Shown in pieces: positions 53,335 through 62,115 of a stretch of DNA of 64,000 nt; within the stretch, counting starts at the first letter, position 1, and every line of letters begins with the position of its first letter. Made by a program: the position numbers and the translations under genes. Below the pieces are notes generated by a model that did no database searches, was not told the DNA's origin, and saw only the letters and a program-made list of their open reading frames with translations. Origin of the DNA: Acetobacteraceae bacterium (GTDB lineage: Bacteria; Pseudomonadota; Alphaproteobacteria; Acetobacterales; Acetobacteraceae); contig JAMXLO010000116.1 of NCBI GenBank assembly GCA_024280945.1, positions 1 through 64,000 of the forward strand. The letters are read 5' to 3'.

Positions 53335-54497
53335 CCAGCCTGGCGGACCACGGCGCACCTCATGCTGTCCAGACCGGTGCCGCGCCGGCCTTCATCGGCA
53401 ATGGCCCCGGCGATCTCGTCTGCCGCTGCGGCGCCTCGGTGCTGATCCAGAATTACCAGCCGGCGGGATTCATCGACATCCGGATCCGCTGTGCCCGATG
53501 CGGCGCCATCACCAGCACGCCAGGGCTGCGAGAAGGCGAAATCCTGCCACGAAGCGCGGTGCCGGTGGCGCCGGCCGGCATGCCGTCCGTCACGGCCTCG
53601 CCAGTGCCGCGAGGCTCGGTGCTGGTTTGCCAGGAGGCCCTGCGGCACCACCATACGAAGACACGTCCGCACGCGGTGCCCGACGAGCCTGTCTTGCTGA
53701 CGCGGTCGATGATCGAAGCCGCAGCGTCCGACTACGACCGGCTGAGCCACGGCCGGTTGGCGGAGCACATGGCGGTGTCGCCGTCCTCTATGGGCGACGA
53801 CCATGGGGAGTACCCGTTTGCCTGGGCGGTGCCGCGACTGAGGGAGCAGATCGGCAGGCCAGGATGGAGCTGGCTGCAGCACGACGACGATGCGATGGCG
53901 GCGATGTATGTCACGGCCGTGCACCATCTGATGCGGTGCTGGGGAGACCACCCGTTGCTGGAACGGCTTGCCGCGCCATTGTTCCAGCGAGGTCGCTTCG
54001 TGCGCAGCGCCGTCGGCTTCGCCTTGGCAAAGCTGTTGTTCGACGCTGGCAATCGCGTGGCGTTCTCACTGGCGGGCGGCCATGTCGATGTGCATATCAC
54101 CACAGCGGATGGCGCCCCCTTGTCGGTGGCGCTGCTGGCCCCCGAGCGGCTGCAATGGCGCGAGCGGGGCCGGCGTACACCCGACGCCTTCCGGCACACC
54201 ATCATAGACGCCATGGGAGCCGCACTGCCCCAGGTCAATCGCGGCACACCAGGCATCGTGGCGTTGGCCGTATCGATCTTGCAGCCTGATTTCGATCAGA
54301 TGGTGGTGGACGCGGTCCACGCCGCCTTCCGGTCGGTTGGGCGTCGGTACCGCGGGACCGCGGCGATTGCCGTCGTGATGCCGAAAGTTCTGCCGGTTGG
54401 ACTGCCCGACCGGCTGGGGTTCGGCTATGCGTTCTACCCGATCCTCAATCCCAACTTCGCTGGCGACAACCCGGTCCGGCTGCATGCCGGGCCCTGA
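53313..54497 (+). CDS. Hypothetical protein with zinc-ribbon-like N-terminus
   Basis: This 394-residue protein is unrecognised. Near the N-terminus it has CRCG and CARCG pairs about 22 residues apart, which could bind zinc. The rest is alpha/beta without clear motifs; there is no signal or membrane helix. The GTG at 53313 overlaps the DUF3035 end, suggesting coupling, and reading continues without gaps for over 1.1 kb. It precedes a gamma-glutamyltransferase gene. Confidence 0.6.
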   Translation: MAGRHLLTSLADHGAPHAVQTGAAPAFIGNGPGDLVCRCGASVLIQNYQPAGFIDIRIRCARCGAITSTPGLREGEILPRSAVPVAPAGMPSVTASPVPRGSVLVCQEALRHHHTKTRPHAVPDEPVLLTRSMIEAAASDYDRLSHGRLAEHMAVSPSSMGDDHGEYPFAWAVPRLREQIGRPGWSWLQHDDDAMAAMYVTAVHHLMRCWGDHPLLERLAAPLFQRGRFVRSAVGFALAKLLFDAGNRVAFSLAGGHVDVHITTADGAPLSVALLAPERLQWRERGRRTPDAFRHTIIDAMGAALPQVNRGTPGIVALAVSILQPDFDQMVVDAVHAAFRSVGRRYRGTAAIAVVMPKVLPVGLPDRLGFGYAFYPILNPNFAGDNPVRLHAGP

Positions 54498-54577
54498 GCC
54501 GGTATAGACCCGCGGCACGCTTTGCCGCAGGCTTGCGCTCGATCCGTTCTGGAGGCTTGCCCAAGGGGGGTCCTGTC

Positions 54578-56269
54578 ATGAGCCATCGTCCCACCGTCTA
54601 TGGCACGCGCCACGCCGTCTCTGCCGGCCACTACCTGGCCGCCTCGGCCGCCTTCTCGATCCTCGAGGCCGGGGGCAATGCGATCGATGCCGGTTGCGCC
54701 GCCGGCATCGCCCTTGGTGTGCTGCAACCGGACCTGGTGAACGTCGCCGGCGTGGCGCCGATCATGATCCGGCTCGCCAGTGGCGAGGTGGAGAGCATCG
54801 CCGGCCTCGGCTGGTGGCCGAAGACGCTGCCAGCCGATCTGTTCATGCGCGAGCACAACGGCACGATTCCTGATGGCGTGCTGCGCACCGTCGTTCCGGC
54901 CGCGCCTGATGCCTGGATCACCGCGCTGCGCCGCCATGGCACGATGCGCTTCGCCGATGTCGCCTCCTACGCCATCCGCTACGCCGCCGAAGGTTTTGCA
55001 GTCTACCCGCTGCTGGCGACGTCGATCGCGGCGCACGAGCACGAATACCGGCGGTGGCCCTCCAACACGGCGATCTTCCTGCCGAACGACCGCGTGCCGC
55101 GGCCCGGGGAAAAATTCGTCCAGTCCGATCTGGCGCGAACGCTGCAGTACATGGCGGACCAGGACCGCGCCGCCGGCGCCGATCGGGCTGCCGGCCTGCA
55201 GGCGGCGCACGCCGCCTTCTATCGCGGCGACATCGCGCGCGAGATCGTCCGCTTTCAGCAGCAGGAAGGCGGCTATCTGTCGCTGGACGACCTCGCCGAA
55301 TACCATTCGCCAATCGAGCCGGTGGTGCGCCGGCCGTGGCGCGGCCACGAGGTGGTCACCTGCGGGCCATGGTGCCAGGGCCCGGCGCTGCTCGAGGCGC
55401 TGGCATTGCTGGAGCGTGTCGGCATCGCCGGCCTGTTGCACAACTCCGCGCTCTATCTGCATCGCATCGCCGAGTGCGTGAACCTGGCGATGGCCGACCG
55501 CGAGTATCACTTCGGCGATCCCGCATTCGTCGATGTGCCGATCGACTATTTGCTCGATCCGGCGACCATCGCGCGTCGCGCCGCCGCGGTGCGCGACGAT
55601 CAGGCATTTGGTGCGATGCCGGCACCGCTCGATCGCCCGGCCGCGGAGTACGCCGCCAGTTCCGCCGCGCTGCCAAAGGTGGAGGCGGACACCTCGTATT
55701 GCTGCGTGGTCGATCGCTGGGGCAATGCGTTCAGTGCCACGCCGTCCGATGGCAGCGGTAACGTGCCGGTGGTGCCGGGCCTGGGCATCACGCCGTCCGG
55801 CCGCGGCTCGCAGAGCCGGCCCGATCCGCGTCATCCCGCCGGCGTCGCGCCGGGCAAGCGACCGCGGCTGACGCCGAACCCGGCGATGGTCGTCACCGCA
55901 GCGGGCGGGGTCATGCCATTCGGCACGCCGGGCGGCGACGTGCAGACCCAGGCGATGCTGCAGGTGCTGCTGAACATCTTCCAGCACGGCATGGAGGTGC
56001 AGGACGCGATCGAGGCGCCGCGCGTCGCCAGTTACTCGTTCCCGTCGTCGTTTGCGCCATTCGAATACTTCCCCGGAAGGCTTGCGGCGGAGGCGCGGAT
56101 CGACCCGGCCGTGCGGGCGGATCTCGCTGCACGGGGGCATGAGGTGAAGGAGTGGCCGGAGTGGACGTGGCTGGCGGGTTCGGTCGAGGCGGTGCTGCGT
56201 GACCCGGTCAGCGGAATGACCGCGGCCGGTGCCGACCCGCGGCGACCGGCCTACGCCATCGCGGTCTGA
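54578..56269 (+). CDS. Gamma-glutamyltransferase family protein, copy 2
   Basis: The 563-residue Ntn-hydrolase has catalytic Thr372 in EADTSYCCVVDRWGN and the family opening ASAAFSILEAGGNAIDAGCAAGIALGVLQP. FGTPGGDVQTQAMLQVLLNI and DAIEAPR lie near the C-terminus. The ATG at 54578 follows AAGGGGGG. It has no signal peptide, like copy 1 at 41490. Divergence between the two suggests different substrates rather than a recent duplication. Confidence 0.92.
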   Translation: MSHRPTVYGTRHAVSAGHYLAASAAFSILEAGGNAIDAGCAAGIALGVLQPDLVNVAGVAPIMIRLASGEVESIAGLGWWPKTLPADLFMREHNGTIPDGVLRTVVPAAPDAWITALRRHGTMRFADVASYAIRYAAEGFAVYPLLATSIAAHEHEYRRWPSNTAIFLPNDRVPRPGEKFVQSDLARTLQYMADQDRAAGADRAAGLQAAHAAFYRGDIAREIVRFQQQEGGYLSLDDLAEYHSPIEPVVRRPWRGHEVVTCGPWCQGPALLEALALLERVGIAGLLHNSALYLHRIAECVNLAMADREYHFGDPAFVDVPIDYLLDPATIARRAAAVRDDQAFGAMPAPLDRPAAEYAASSAALPKVEADTSYCCVVDRWGNAFSATPSDGSGNVPVVPGLGITPSGRGSQSRPDPRHPAGVAPGKRPRLTPNPAMVVTAAGGVMPFGTPGGDVQTQAMLQVLLNIFQHGMEVQDAIEAPRVASYSFPSSFAPFEYFPGRLAAEARIDPAVRADLAARGHEVKEWPEWTWLAGSVEAVLRDPVSGMTAAGADPRRPAYAIAV

Positions 56270-56426
56270 GGGGAGCCGGTCGCGCGGGGCACCGACCTGC
56301 TTCATGATCAGCGGCGGAGCCAGCGTCTCTTGTCCGCCGCGCAGCGCCAGTGCAATTTCCCCGTGGTCGGTGCGTCTGCGAGACGAATCGACTCCGACGA
56401 TTTCTGCGAGTGAACCCCGAGAGCCC

Positions 56427-58196
56427 ATGTCCGCGATCCGCATCCTGCCATCGCACACGGTCAATCGCATCGCCGCAGGCGAGGTGATCGAGCGGCCGGC
56501 CGCGGCGGTCAAGGAGCTGGTGGAGAACGCGCTGGATGCCGGCGCCAGGCGCATCGCGGTGACACTGGATGGCGGTGGCATCGACCGGATCGAGGTGGTC
56601 GATGACGGGTGCGGGATGGACGCCGACGGCCTGGCGCTCGCCGTTCTCCGGCACGCCACTTCGAAACTGGCCGACGACGACCTGGTGCATATTGCCACGC
56701 TCGGGTTCCGCGGCGAGGCGCTGCCCTCGATCGGTGCGGCAGCGCGCCTGGCGATCACATCGCGCACGCGGGAGGCGCCGCACGCGGCGGAGATCCGGGT
56801 GGAGGCCGGCCAGGTATCCGAGGTCGCCCCCGCCTCAGGCTCTCCCGGCACGCGTGTGGTGGTGCGCGACCTGTTCTTTGCCACGCCGGCGCGGCGCAAG
56901 TTCCTCAAGCACAGGCGGACCGAGGCCGAGCACGCCGAGGCGGCGGTTCGGCGGCTGGCGCTCGCCGCACCCGGGGTGGCATTTCGCCTGGAGGCGGAAG
57001 GCCGCGTCCTGTTCGACCTGCCGGCGCAGGGCCGTCGCGATCGGGTCGGCACTCTGTTCGGCGGCGAAGCCGCCTGCGCGATGGTCGAGGTTGATGGCGA
57101 GCGGGGGGCGCTGCGGATCGCCGGCTACGCCTGTTCGCCGGCGGTGACCCGCGCAACGTCGGTCGCACAGGCGCTCACGGTGAATGGACGGCCAGTCGCC
57201 GACCCGGTGCTGAAGACGGCGGTCCGGGTCGCCTATCGCGATGTGATCGCCGCCGGGCGCCACCCGCTTGTGGCGCTGTGGCTGGATCTGCCGGCCGACG
57301 AGTTGGATGTGAACGTGCATCCCGCGAAGAGCGAGCTCCGGTTCCGCGATGCCGCGGCGGTGCGCTCACTGGTGATCGGCAGCATCGGACGTGCGCTCGC
57401 GGGCGGGGCGGGAACAGCATTGCCGGCGCCCCGCCCGTCACTCCGCCTGATGCATCCGCAACCCAGGCCAGTATCCTACCCATCGGTGCCCTTGCCGGGG
57501 ATGGCCCGCGCTTCCGGGCCGGGCATGGCGGAGACGCAGCTTGGCTTCGGTGCCGCGCCAGCCACCCGCATGCTGGCGGTGGCCGAGCCTGAAGCTCGCC
57601 ATCCATCCGATGATTTTCCCTTGGGCGCACCGGTCGCCCAGGTGCTCGACACCTATGTCATCGCGGTCGCGTCGGATGGCTCGCTGGTGCTGGTCGACCA
57701 GCATGCCGCACACGAGCGCCTGACCCACGAGGCATTGCGCGAACAGCTGCTGGACGGCGGCGTGCGAACGCAGGCCTTGCTGTTGCCGGCGGTGGTGGAC
57801 CTGCCCTCGGCGGACGCATCCCGGCTGTTGGCTCGCGCCGATGAACTGGCTCGGCTCGGCCTGGAGATCGAAGCCTTCGGACCCGGCGCGGTGATGGTGC
57901 GTGCCCTGCCGGTCGTGCTGGGTACGGCTGAGCCGGGTGGTCTTCTCCGCGACCTGGCCGATGAACTCGCGGAACTGGATGAGGCGACAGCGCTGCACGC
58001 GCGGCTGGACGCAGTGATCGCGCGGCTGGCGTGCCACGGGTCGGTTCGCGCCGGCCGGCGGCTGAACGCTGCCGAGATGGACGCGCTGTTGCGGCAGATG
58101 GAGGCGACGCCACGCGCCGCGACATGCAGCCACGGGCGGCCGACGTTCCTCAAGCTGACAAAGGCAGACCTCGAGCGTCTGTTCGGGCGGCGATAG
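56427..58196 (+). CDS. mutL: DNA mismatch repair protein MutL
   Basis: The 589-residue GHKL ATPase couples mismatch recognition to repair. Motifs are IAAGEVIERPAAAVKELVEN, LDAGA, DDGCGM and TLGFRGEALPSIGAA in the N-terminal ATPase. A variable linker (about 330-400) and a C-terminal dimerisation domain (QVLDTYVIAVASDGSLVLVDQHAAHERL) follow. The start ATG at 56427 matches the usual MSAIRILP opening; the longer frame back to 56229 is not conserved. It follows the gamma-glutamyltransferase by 157 bp without a seen terminator. The C-terminal endonuclease motif DQHAAHE is of the degenerate E. coli-like or endonuclease type; I cannot decide which. Confidence 0.97.
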   Translation: MSAIRILPSHTVNRIAAGEVIERPAAAVKELVENALDAGARRIAVTLDGGGIDRIEVVDDGCGMDADGLALAVLRHATSKLADDDLVHIATLGFRGEALPSIGAAARLAITSRTREAPHAAEIRVEAGQVSEVAPASGSPGTRVVVRDLFFATPARRKFLKHRRTEAEHAEAAVRRLALAAPGVAFRLEAEGRVLFDLPAQGRRDRVGTLFGGEAACAMVEVDGERGALRIAGYACSPAVTRATSVAQALTVNGRPVADPVLKTAVRVAYRDVIAAGRHPLVALWLDLPADELDVNVHPAKSELRFRDAAAVRSLVIGSIGRALAGGAGTALPAPRPSLRLMHPQPRPVSYPSVPLPGMARASGPGMAETQLGFGAAPATRMLAVAEPEARHPSDDFPLGAPVAQVLDTYVIAVASDGSLVLVDQHAAHERLTHEALREQLLDGGVRTQALLLPAVVDLPSADASRLLARADELARLGLEIEAFGPGAVMVRALPVVLGTAEPGGLLRDLADELAELDEATALHARLDAVIARLACHGSVRAGRRLNAAEMDALLRQMEATPRAATCSHGRPTFLKLTKADLERLFGRR

Positions 58197-58245
58197 TCAC
58201 GCCGGGGAATTTCCGCCAGCACAACGATCACGGGAACGTGCGCGT

Positions 58246-58300
58246 TTGTCCACACTATGCACAGGGATACGCACAGCCTTGTCCCCTGGAATGTGGATAA
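58246..58300. other. Cluster of DnaA-box-like 9-mers
   Basis: TGTGGATAA at 58292-58300 is a perfect reverse-complement match to the DnaA box TTATCCACA. TTGTCCACA (58246-58254) and CTATGCACA (58255-58263) each differ from TTATNCACA at one position, and ATACGCACA (58267-58275) differs at two. The 55-bp cluster lies just downstream of mutL. No AT-rich unwinding region is adjacent, so a regulatory or DnaA-titrating site is more likely than an origin. Confidence 0.45.
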
Positions 58301-58328
58301 GTCTCCGCGGGGACGATCGCGTGCGCGC

Positions 58329-58538
58329 TCAGGCGGAACCCGCACCGCGCTCCCGCTTGTCCGCCTCGGCGTCAAACCGATCTGCGAGCCGCCGCAGGCT
58401 GTCCGCCACCTGCTGGGTCGACGCCGTCGCTGCCATCCGCCGATACTCCAAGGCGCGTGCCCGCAGCTCGGCAACCGACTGCTCCGAGATCGGACGCGGT
58501 TCAGGCCCGCGTGGCCCCGACGTTTCACTCTGTCCCAT
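58329..58538 (-). CDS. Small helical hypothetical protein
   Basis: The 69-residue product is mostly one amphipathic helical region: ISEQSVAELRARALEYRRMAATAS and QVADSLRRLADRFDAEADKRE. Similar short proteins occur in alphaproteobacteria without function. The ATG at 58538 overlaps the end of the Cys-rich frame 58525-58734 by 14 bp, so it is likely coupled. Confidence 0.55.
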   Translation of the reverse strand: MGQSETSGPRGPEPRPISEQSVAELRARALEYRRMAATASTQQVADSLRRLADRFDAEADKRERGAGSA

Positions 58539-58734
58539 TGGCCTTCTGGTCCTCGCACCGAAGACATCGTTTCCGCTTATCGACCTCGCAGGGCGGGCAT
58601 ACCTCCCAGCTCGGACACTCAAGGCAGAAATCAGTGGGTTGGCATTGACATGGATCAACGCGCGACACGGGAACAGGGTTCGCGGGAGCCGCAGGTTCGG
58701 CGCGCCTGCCGCGGCGGCGCCATCTTTCACACAA
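58525..58734 (-). CDS. Small cysteine-rich hypothetical protein
   Basis: The 69-residue frame has eight clustered cysteines: C29-x-C31, then C37-x2-C40, C46-x2-C49 and C57-x2-C60, in a region after an Arg/Pro-rich start. Three CxxC pairs suggest zinc or Fe-S binding. The true start could be a GTG at residue 23. Its stop overlaps the ATG of the downstream helical gene, which supports a real two-gene unit. No family named. Confidence 0.5.
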   Translation of the reverse strand: MCERWRRRGRRAEPAAPANPVPVSRVDPCQCQPTDFCLECPSWEVCPPCEVDKRKRCLRCEDQKANGTE

Positions 58735-58803
58735 CGGTGAGTGACGGCGCTTGGCGCCTCTCGCCTACTGGTCAGTAATGGCGGCCGGCGCTACTCCGTC
58801 TGC

Positions 58804-59091
58804 ATGGGAGAACACATCCAACACCAGGGCGTCCGACGGACCGCCCGACAACGTCCAGGCAAGCAGACCGCGGAGGTGATCGGGCGGCGCTTGCTGGAGA
58901 TCATCGTCTACGGCAAGTCCTGTCGGATCGGGACGAAGCTGAGCCTTGGTGACCTGGCGGACAGCTCGGAAGTGGGTGACTGGAAGATGCCCGACTTCCG
59001 GATGGCATGCCGGTACGCGGCCTCGCAGGGGTGGCTGGTCGTCGACGAGGACAGCCTGACGCTGACGACGGCCGGGCTGGCCGCCGCATAA
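58804..59091 (+). CDS. Small hypothetical protein, winged-helix-like
   Basis: The 95-residue product has a basic N-terminus, then a helix (TAEVIGRRLLEIIVYG), LSLGDLADSS, a helix around FRMACRYAASQGW and a beta-wing LVVDEDSLTLT. This looks like a single winged helix, but no motif is diagnostic. An earlier GTG at 58741 would add 21 residues. It is convergent with the FAH-family gene, which ends three bases away. Confidence 0.45.
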   Translation: MGEHIQHQGVRRTARQRPGKQTAEVIGRRLLEIIVYGKSCRIGTKLSLGDLADSSEVGDWKMPDFRMACRYAASQGWLVVDEDSLTLTTAGLAAA

Positions 59092-59093
59092 GG

Positions 59094-60281
59094 TCACTTC
59101 CGACGCAGCAGTCCGCGCTCGGCCATGTTGCGCATCAGGGCGCCAGTGCCGAAACTCCACGGCTCGCACCGATCAGTCGGCAACATGCGGTTGACCAACC
59201 GCCCGAGACCTGGTGCGGCGATCGTCACGATGTCCCCGGTCTTGTGCGTGAAGCCCTTGCCGGGTGCATCGCGGTCCTCGACCGGGGCGAACATTGTGCC
59301 CAAGAACAGCACGGCCCCGTCGGGATAGCGGTGATGCTGGTTCACCATCTGCGCCACCAGATCGGCGGGATCGCGGCTGATCCTCGCGATGGAGGATGCG
59401 CCGTCCAACCTGAAGCCGTCCTCGCCCTCGACCGTCAACGACACCGTGGTCTGGCGAATGTCATCAAGGGTGAAGTGCGCATCGAACAATCGTAGGAACG
59501 GGCCGATGGCGCAGGACGCATTGTTGTCCTTTGCCTTGCCGAGCAGCAGCGCCGAGCGGCCTTCTACGTCGCGCAGGTTGACGTCGTTGCCCAAGGTCGC
59601 CGCCACGATCCGACCCGCCGATGACGCGGCCAGTACGACCTCGGGCTCCGGGTTGTTCCACGACGAGTTCGGATGCATGCCAGCGTCCATTCCGGTGCCG
59701 ACCGCGGCCATCGGTTGCGCCTTGGTGAAGATCTCGGCGTCCGGTCCGATCCCAACTTCCAGATACTGGCTCCAGGCACCTCGCTCGATCAGCACCTGTT
59801 TCAGATGCGCAGCCTCGGGTGATCCCGGCTTGAGCCGGGCGAGATCGTCGCCCACCAAGCGGTTGACCACCGCGCGGATCTCCGCCGCCGCGGCCATGTC
59901 GCCGCGCGCGCGTTCCTCGATGACCCGCTCGATCATCGACAGCACGAAGGTGACGCCGGCCGCCTTGATCGCCTGCAGGTCGATCGGCGCGAGCAGCCAT
60001 GGCTTGTCCCGATCGCGCTGGTCGGGCGGCGTGTTTTGCAGCGCGGCATCGACGCTGCCGATGCGCTCGCCATCTGCATCGCGCAGGGCAGCGGCGGGAT
60101 CGTCCGCTTCGCACAGGTCGCGCATGGTCGGGAACACTGCCGATATATCGACCAGTTCGCCGTCGCGCACCGCCACCACCGAGGGACCAGCGACGTCGGG
60201 CCGCCAGACACGCCCCGCCAGTACTGCCTCTCCGGCATCCTCCGGCAGTACCGGCTGCAACGCGTCACGCAACGCCGCCAT
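59094..60281 (-). CDS. Fumarylacetoacetate hydrolase-family protein
   Basis: The 395-residue protein carries a fumarylacetoacetase-type fold in its C-terminal two-thirds: EIFTKAQPM, PEPEVVLAASSAGRIV, TLGNDVNLRDVEGRSALLLGKAKDNNASCAIGP and GTMFAPVEDRD. An N-terminal about 110-residue part is variable. Related enzymes act on 2-oxo-3-deoxy sugar acids or acylpyruvates. It is divergent from msrB, 62 bp apart, and near an enolase-superfamily dehydratase, which suggests a sugar-acid route (inference). Confidence 0.88.
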   Translation of the reverse strand: MAALRDALQPVLPEDAGEAVLAGRVWRPDVAGPSVVAVRDGELVDISAVFPTMRDLCEADDPAAALRDADGERIGSVDAALQNTPPDQRDRDKPWLLAPIDLQAIKAAGVTFVLSMIERVIEERARGDMAAAAEIRAVVNRLVGDDLARLKPGSPEAAHLKQVLIERGAWSQYLEVGIGPDAEIFTKAQPMAAVGTGMDAGMHPNSSWNNPEPEVVLAASSAGRIVAATLGNDVNLRDVEGRSALLLGKAKDNNASCAIGPFLRLFDAHFTLDDIRQTTVSLTVEGEDGFRLDGASSIARISRDPADLVAQMVNQHHRYPDGAVLFLGTMFAPVEDRDAPGKGFTHKTGDIVTIAAPGLGRLVNRMLPTDRCEPWSFGTGALMRNMAERGLLRRK

Positions 60282-60343
60282 CCTATGCCTCCCAAAGCCA
60301 GATGCGGCACCCTATACTACGGCCAACCACAGGAGGCAGGCCC

Positions 60344-60772
60344 ATGCGGCTGTTCGGCTCGTCGCACGCAACAGATACCGAGACGTTTCCAGTCTCCCAT
60401 ACGGATGACGAGTGGCGCGCGAAGCTGTCGCCGGCTGCCTATCAGGTGCTGCGCAAGCACGGCACTGAGCGCGCCGGCACCAGCCCGCTGAATGCCGAAA
60501 AACGCCACGGCACGTTCATGTGCGCCGGTTGCGGGCAGGAGCTGTTCGGCTCGGATACGAAATTCGAAAGCGGCACCGGCTGGCCAAGCTTCTACCGGCC
60601 GCTGGAAGGCGCCGTCGGCACTACCGAGGACCGCAGCTTCTTCATGACCCGCACCGAGGTGCATTGCAGCAAGTGCGGCGGACATCTCGGCCACGTGTTC
60701 CCGGACGGTCCGCAGCCAACCGGCGAGCGTTACTGCATGAATGGCGCGGCAATGAGCTTCATGCCGGACTGA
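60344..60772 (+). CDS. msrB: Peptide-methionine (R)-S-oxide reductase MsrB
   Basis: The 142-residue product repairs methionine-R-sulfoxide. Zinc-binding CAGCG and CSKCGGHLGHVF pairs and catalytic Cys131 in RYCMNGAAM are present, and SGTGWPSFYRPL is typical. The ATG at 60344 has AGGAGG ten bases upstream. It is cytoplasmic, with no signal peptide. Its 3' end overlaps the convergent enolase-superfamily gene by 14 bp. Confidence 0.95.
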   Translation: MRLFGSSHATDTETFPVSHTDDEWRAKLSPAAYQVLRKHGTERAGTSPLNAEKRHGTFMCAGCGQELFGSDTKFESGTGWPSFYRPLEGAVGTTEDRSFFMTRTEVHCSKCGGHLGHVFPDGPQPTGERYCMNGAAMSFMPD

Positions 60773-61919
60773 ACCGCTTTATCGCCGCCTCATCGAGAGT
60801 GACGCCGAGCCCGGGACCTTGCGGCACGTCGAGATGACCGTCGGCATACCGTAGCGGTTCGACGAAGATCTCGTTCTGCAGCGCGTTCATGCCGACGTCG
60901 TATTCCACCAGCGGCGGATACGGCACGTGTGCACCATGCGGATAGTTCGGCAATGACGCCACGAACTGCGTCGCGGCCGCGAGCCCGATACCGGTGCCCC
61001 ACACATGCGGCGAGAGCCGCAGATGTTCGGCGGCGCACAGGATACCCACTGTACGCGCGACATCGAACCCGCCGCACAGCGTAAGATCAGGCTGTACGAT
61101 CGACACCAGACGTGCATCGATCAGCCGGCGGAAGTCGAACACGCTGTACAGCGCCTCGCCGGTTGCCAGCGGCACCGGCGCACGCGTCTTCAGGCTGGCA
61201 TAGCCGGCCCAGTCCTGCGGTGCGAGCGGCTCCTCGTACCAGTGGATGTCGAACGGCGCGGTGCGGCGCATGCTCTCCAGCACGCCGTCTTCCGTGTAAT
61301 TGCCATTGGTATCGACGGTGAGCAGCGGCGCGTCGCCGATGATGCGCCGCGCCAGCGCGACACGCGCCGCGTCCTCCGCCGGATGGCGGCCGATCTTGAT
61401 CTTGAACGCGGTGAAGTCGCGCGCGGCATTGCGCTCGAGCTGGTCCGCCAGCGCGGCATCCTGGTCGTCCGCTTCGGTGAAATATCCGCCTGACGCATAG
61501 ACCGGCACACGCTCGCGCTGACGACCGCCGATCAGATCGGCAACCGACAGGTTCAACAGCTTGGCCATCGCGTCATGTGCCGCGATGTCGATGCCGCCCA
61601 TCAGCGCGATCAACTGGTTCTGTGTGCCGAAGTGATACATGCGCGCCAGCGCGGTCTGCGCCGCACCGCGCTGTGCGAACACGCTGCGGCCGATATAGAG
61701 CGGCTTCACCAGTTCCAGGCAGGCACGCGTGATGGAGGGTGGTCCCCAGGCTTCGCCGATGCCCTGCACGCCATCTTCCGTGTCGAGCAGCACCAGCCCA
61801 CCGCCGCGCTTTTTGGTCAGGCCGCGCGCCGAGCCGTAGCCCTTGCCCGGCGGCAGGGTGAATTCGAGCGGTATGACTCGGATATCGCGTATCCTGGACA
61901 CGGCGCTCCCCAGAGGCAT
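60759..61919 (-). CDS. Mandelate racemase/muconate lactonizing enzyme family protein
   Basis: The enolase-superfamily enzyme of about 386 residues abstracts an alpha proton from a carboxylate. The K-x-K base motif is FKIKIG, the metal ligands lie in LTVDTNGNY, WYEEPL and LATGEAL, and the second base region is SPHVWGTG. The start is taken at 61919 (MPLGSAVSRI); a longer frame starts at 61955. It probably dehydrates or racemises a sugar acid. The flanking FAH-family hydrolase fits such a pathway. Confidence 0.9.
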   Translation of the reverse strand: MPLGSAVSRIRDIRVIPLEFTLPPGKGYGSARGLTKKRGGGLVLLDTEDGVQGIGEAWGPPSITRACLELVKPLYIGRSVFAQRGAAQTALARMYHFGTQNQLIALMGGIDIAAHDAMAKLLNLSVADLIGGRQRERVPVYASGGYFTEADDQDAALADQLERNAARDFTAFKIKIGRHPAEDAARVALARRIIGDAPLLTVDTNGNYTEDGVLESMRRTAPFDIHWYEEPLAPQDWAGYASLKTRAPVPLATGEALYSVFDFRRLIDARLVSIVQPDLTLCGGFDVARTVGILCAAEHLRLSPHVWGTGIGLAAATQFVASLPNYPHGAHVPYPPLVEYDVGMNALQNEIFVEPLRYADGHLDVPQGPGLGVTLDEAAIKRFSPA

Positions 61920-61950
61920 CGAGGTCAGCCAGTATAGGACGTCCGTACTC

Positions 61951-62100
61951 GTCATCCCAGCAACGCGTCATCCCCGCGCACCTCGTCATCCCCGCGCACC
62001 TCGTCATGCCCGCTCGCCTCGTCATCCCCGCGAAAGCGGGGATCCAGCCCATCCGTCAGTACACACGGCGAGACTGGATTCCCGCCTGCGCGAGAATGAC
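61951..62100. repeat. Tandem half-repeats plus full palindromic repeat, copy 3
   Basis: A row of GTCAT-starting units (61951, 61967, 61985, 62003) of 16-18 bp precedes a full two-armed element at 62021-62100. The latter is the third copy of the family seen at 18746 and 46312. The unit GTCATCCCCGCGCACCTC is exactly repeated at 61967 and 61985. It lies between the convergent-free genes for the enolase-family enzyme and DAHP synthase. Confidence 0.9.
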
Positions 62101-62115
62101 GGACTGACGGACTGT

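Noticed and set aside
54434-57052. 872-codon minus-strand frame
   Set aside because: It is antisense to gamma-glutamyltransferase and mutL, both of which have full sets of motifs on the + strand.
61951-62020. CRISPR-like array of short repeats
   Set aside because: Units are contiguous with no spacers and belong to the dispersed palindrome family.
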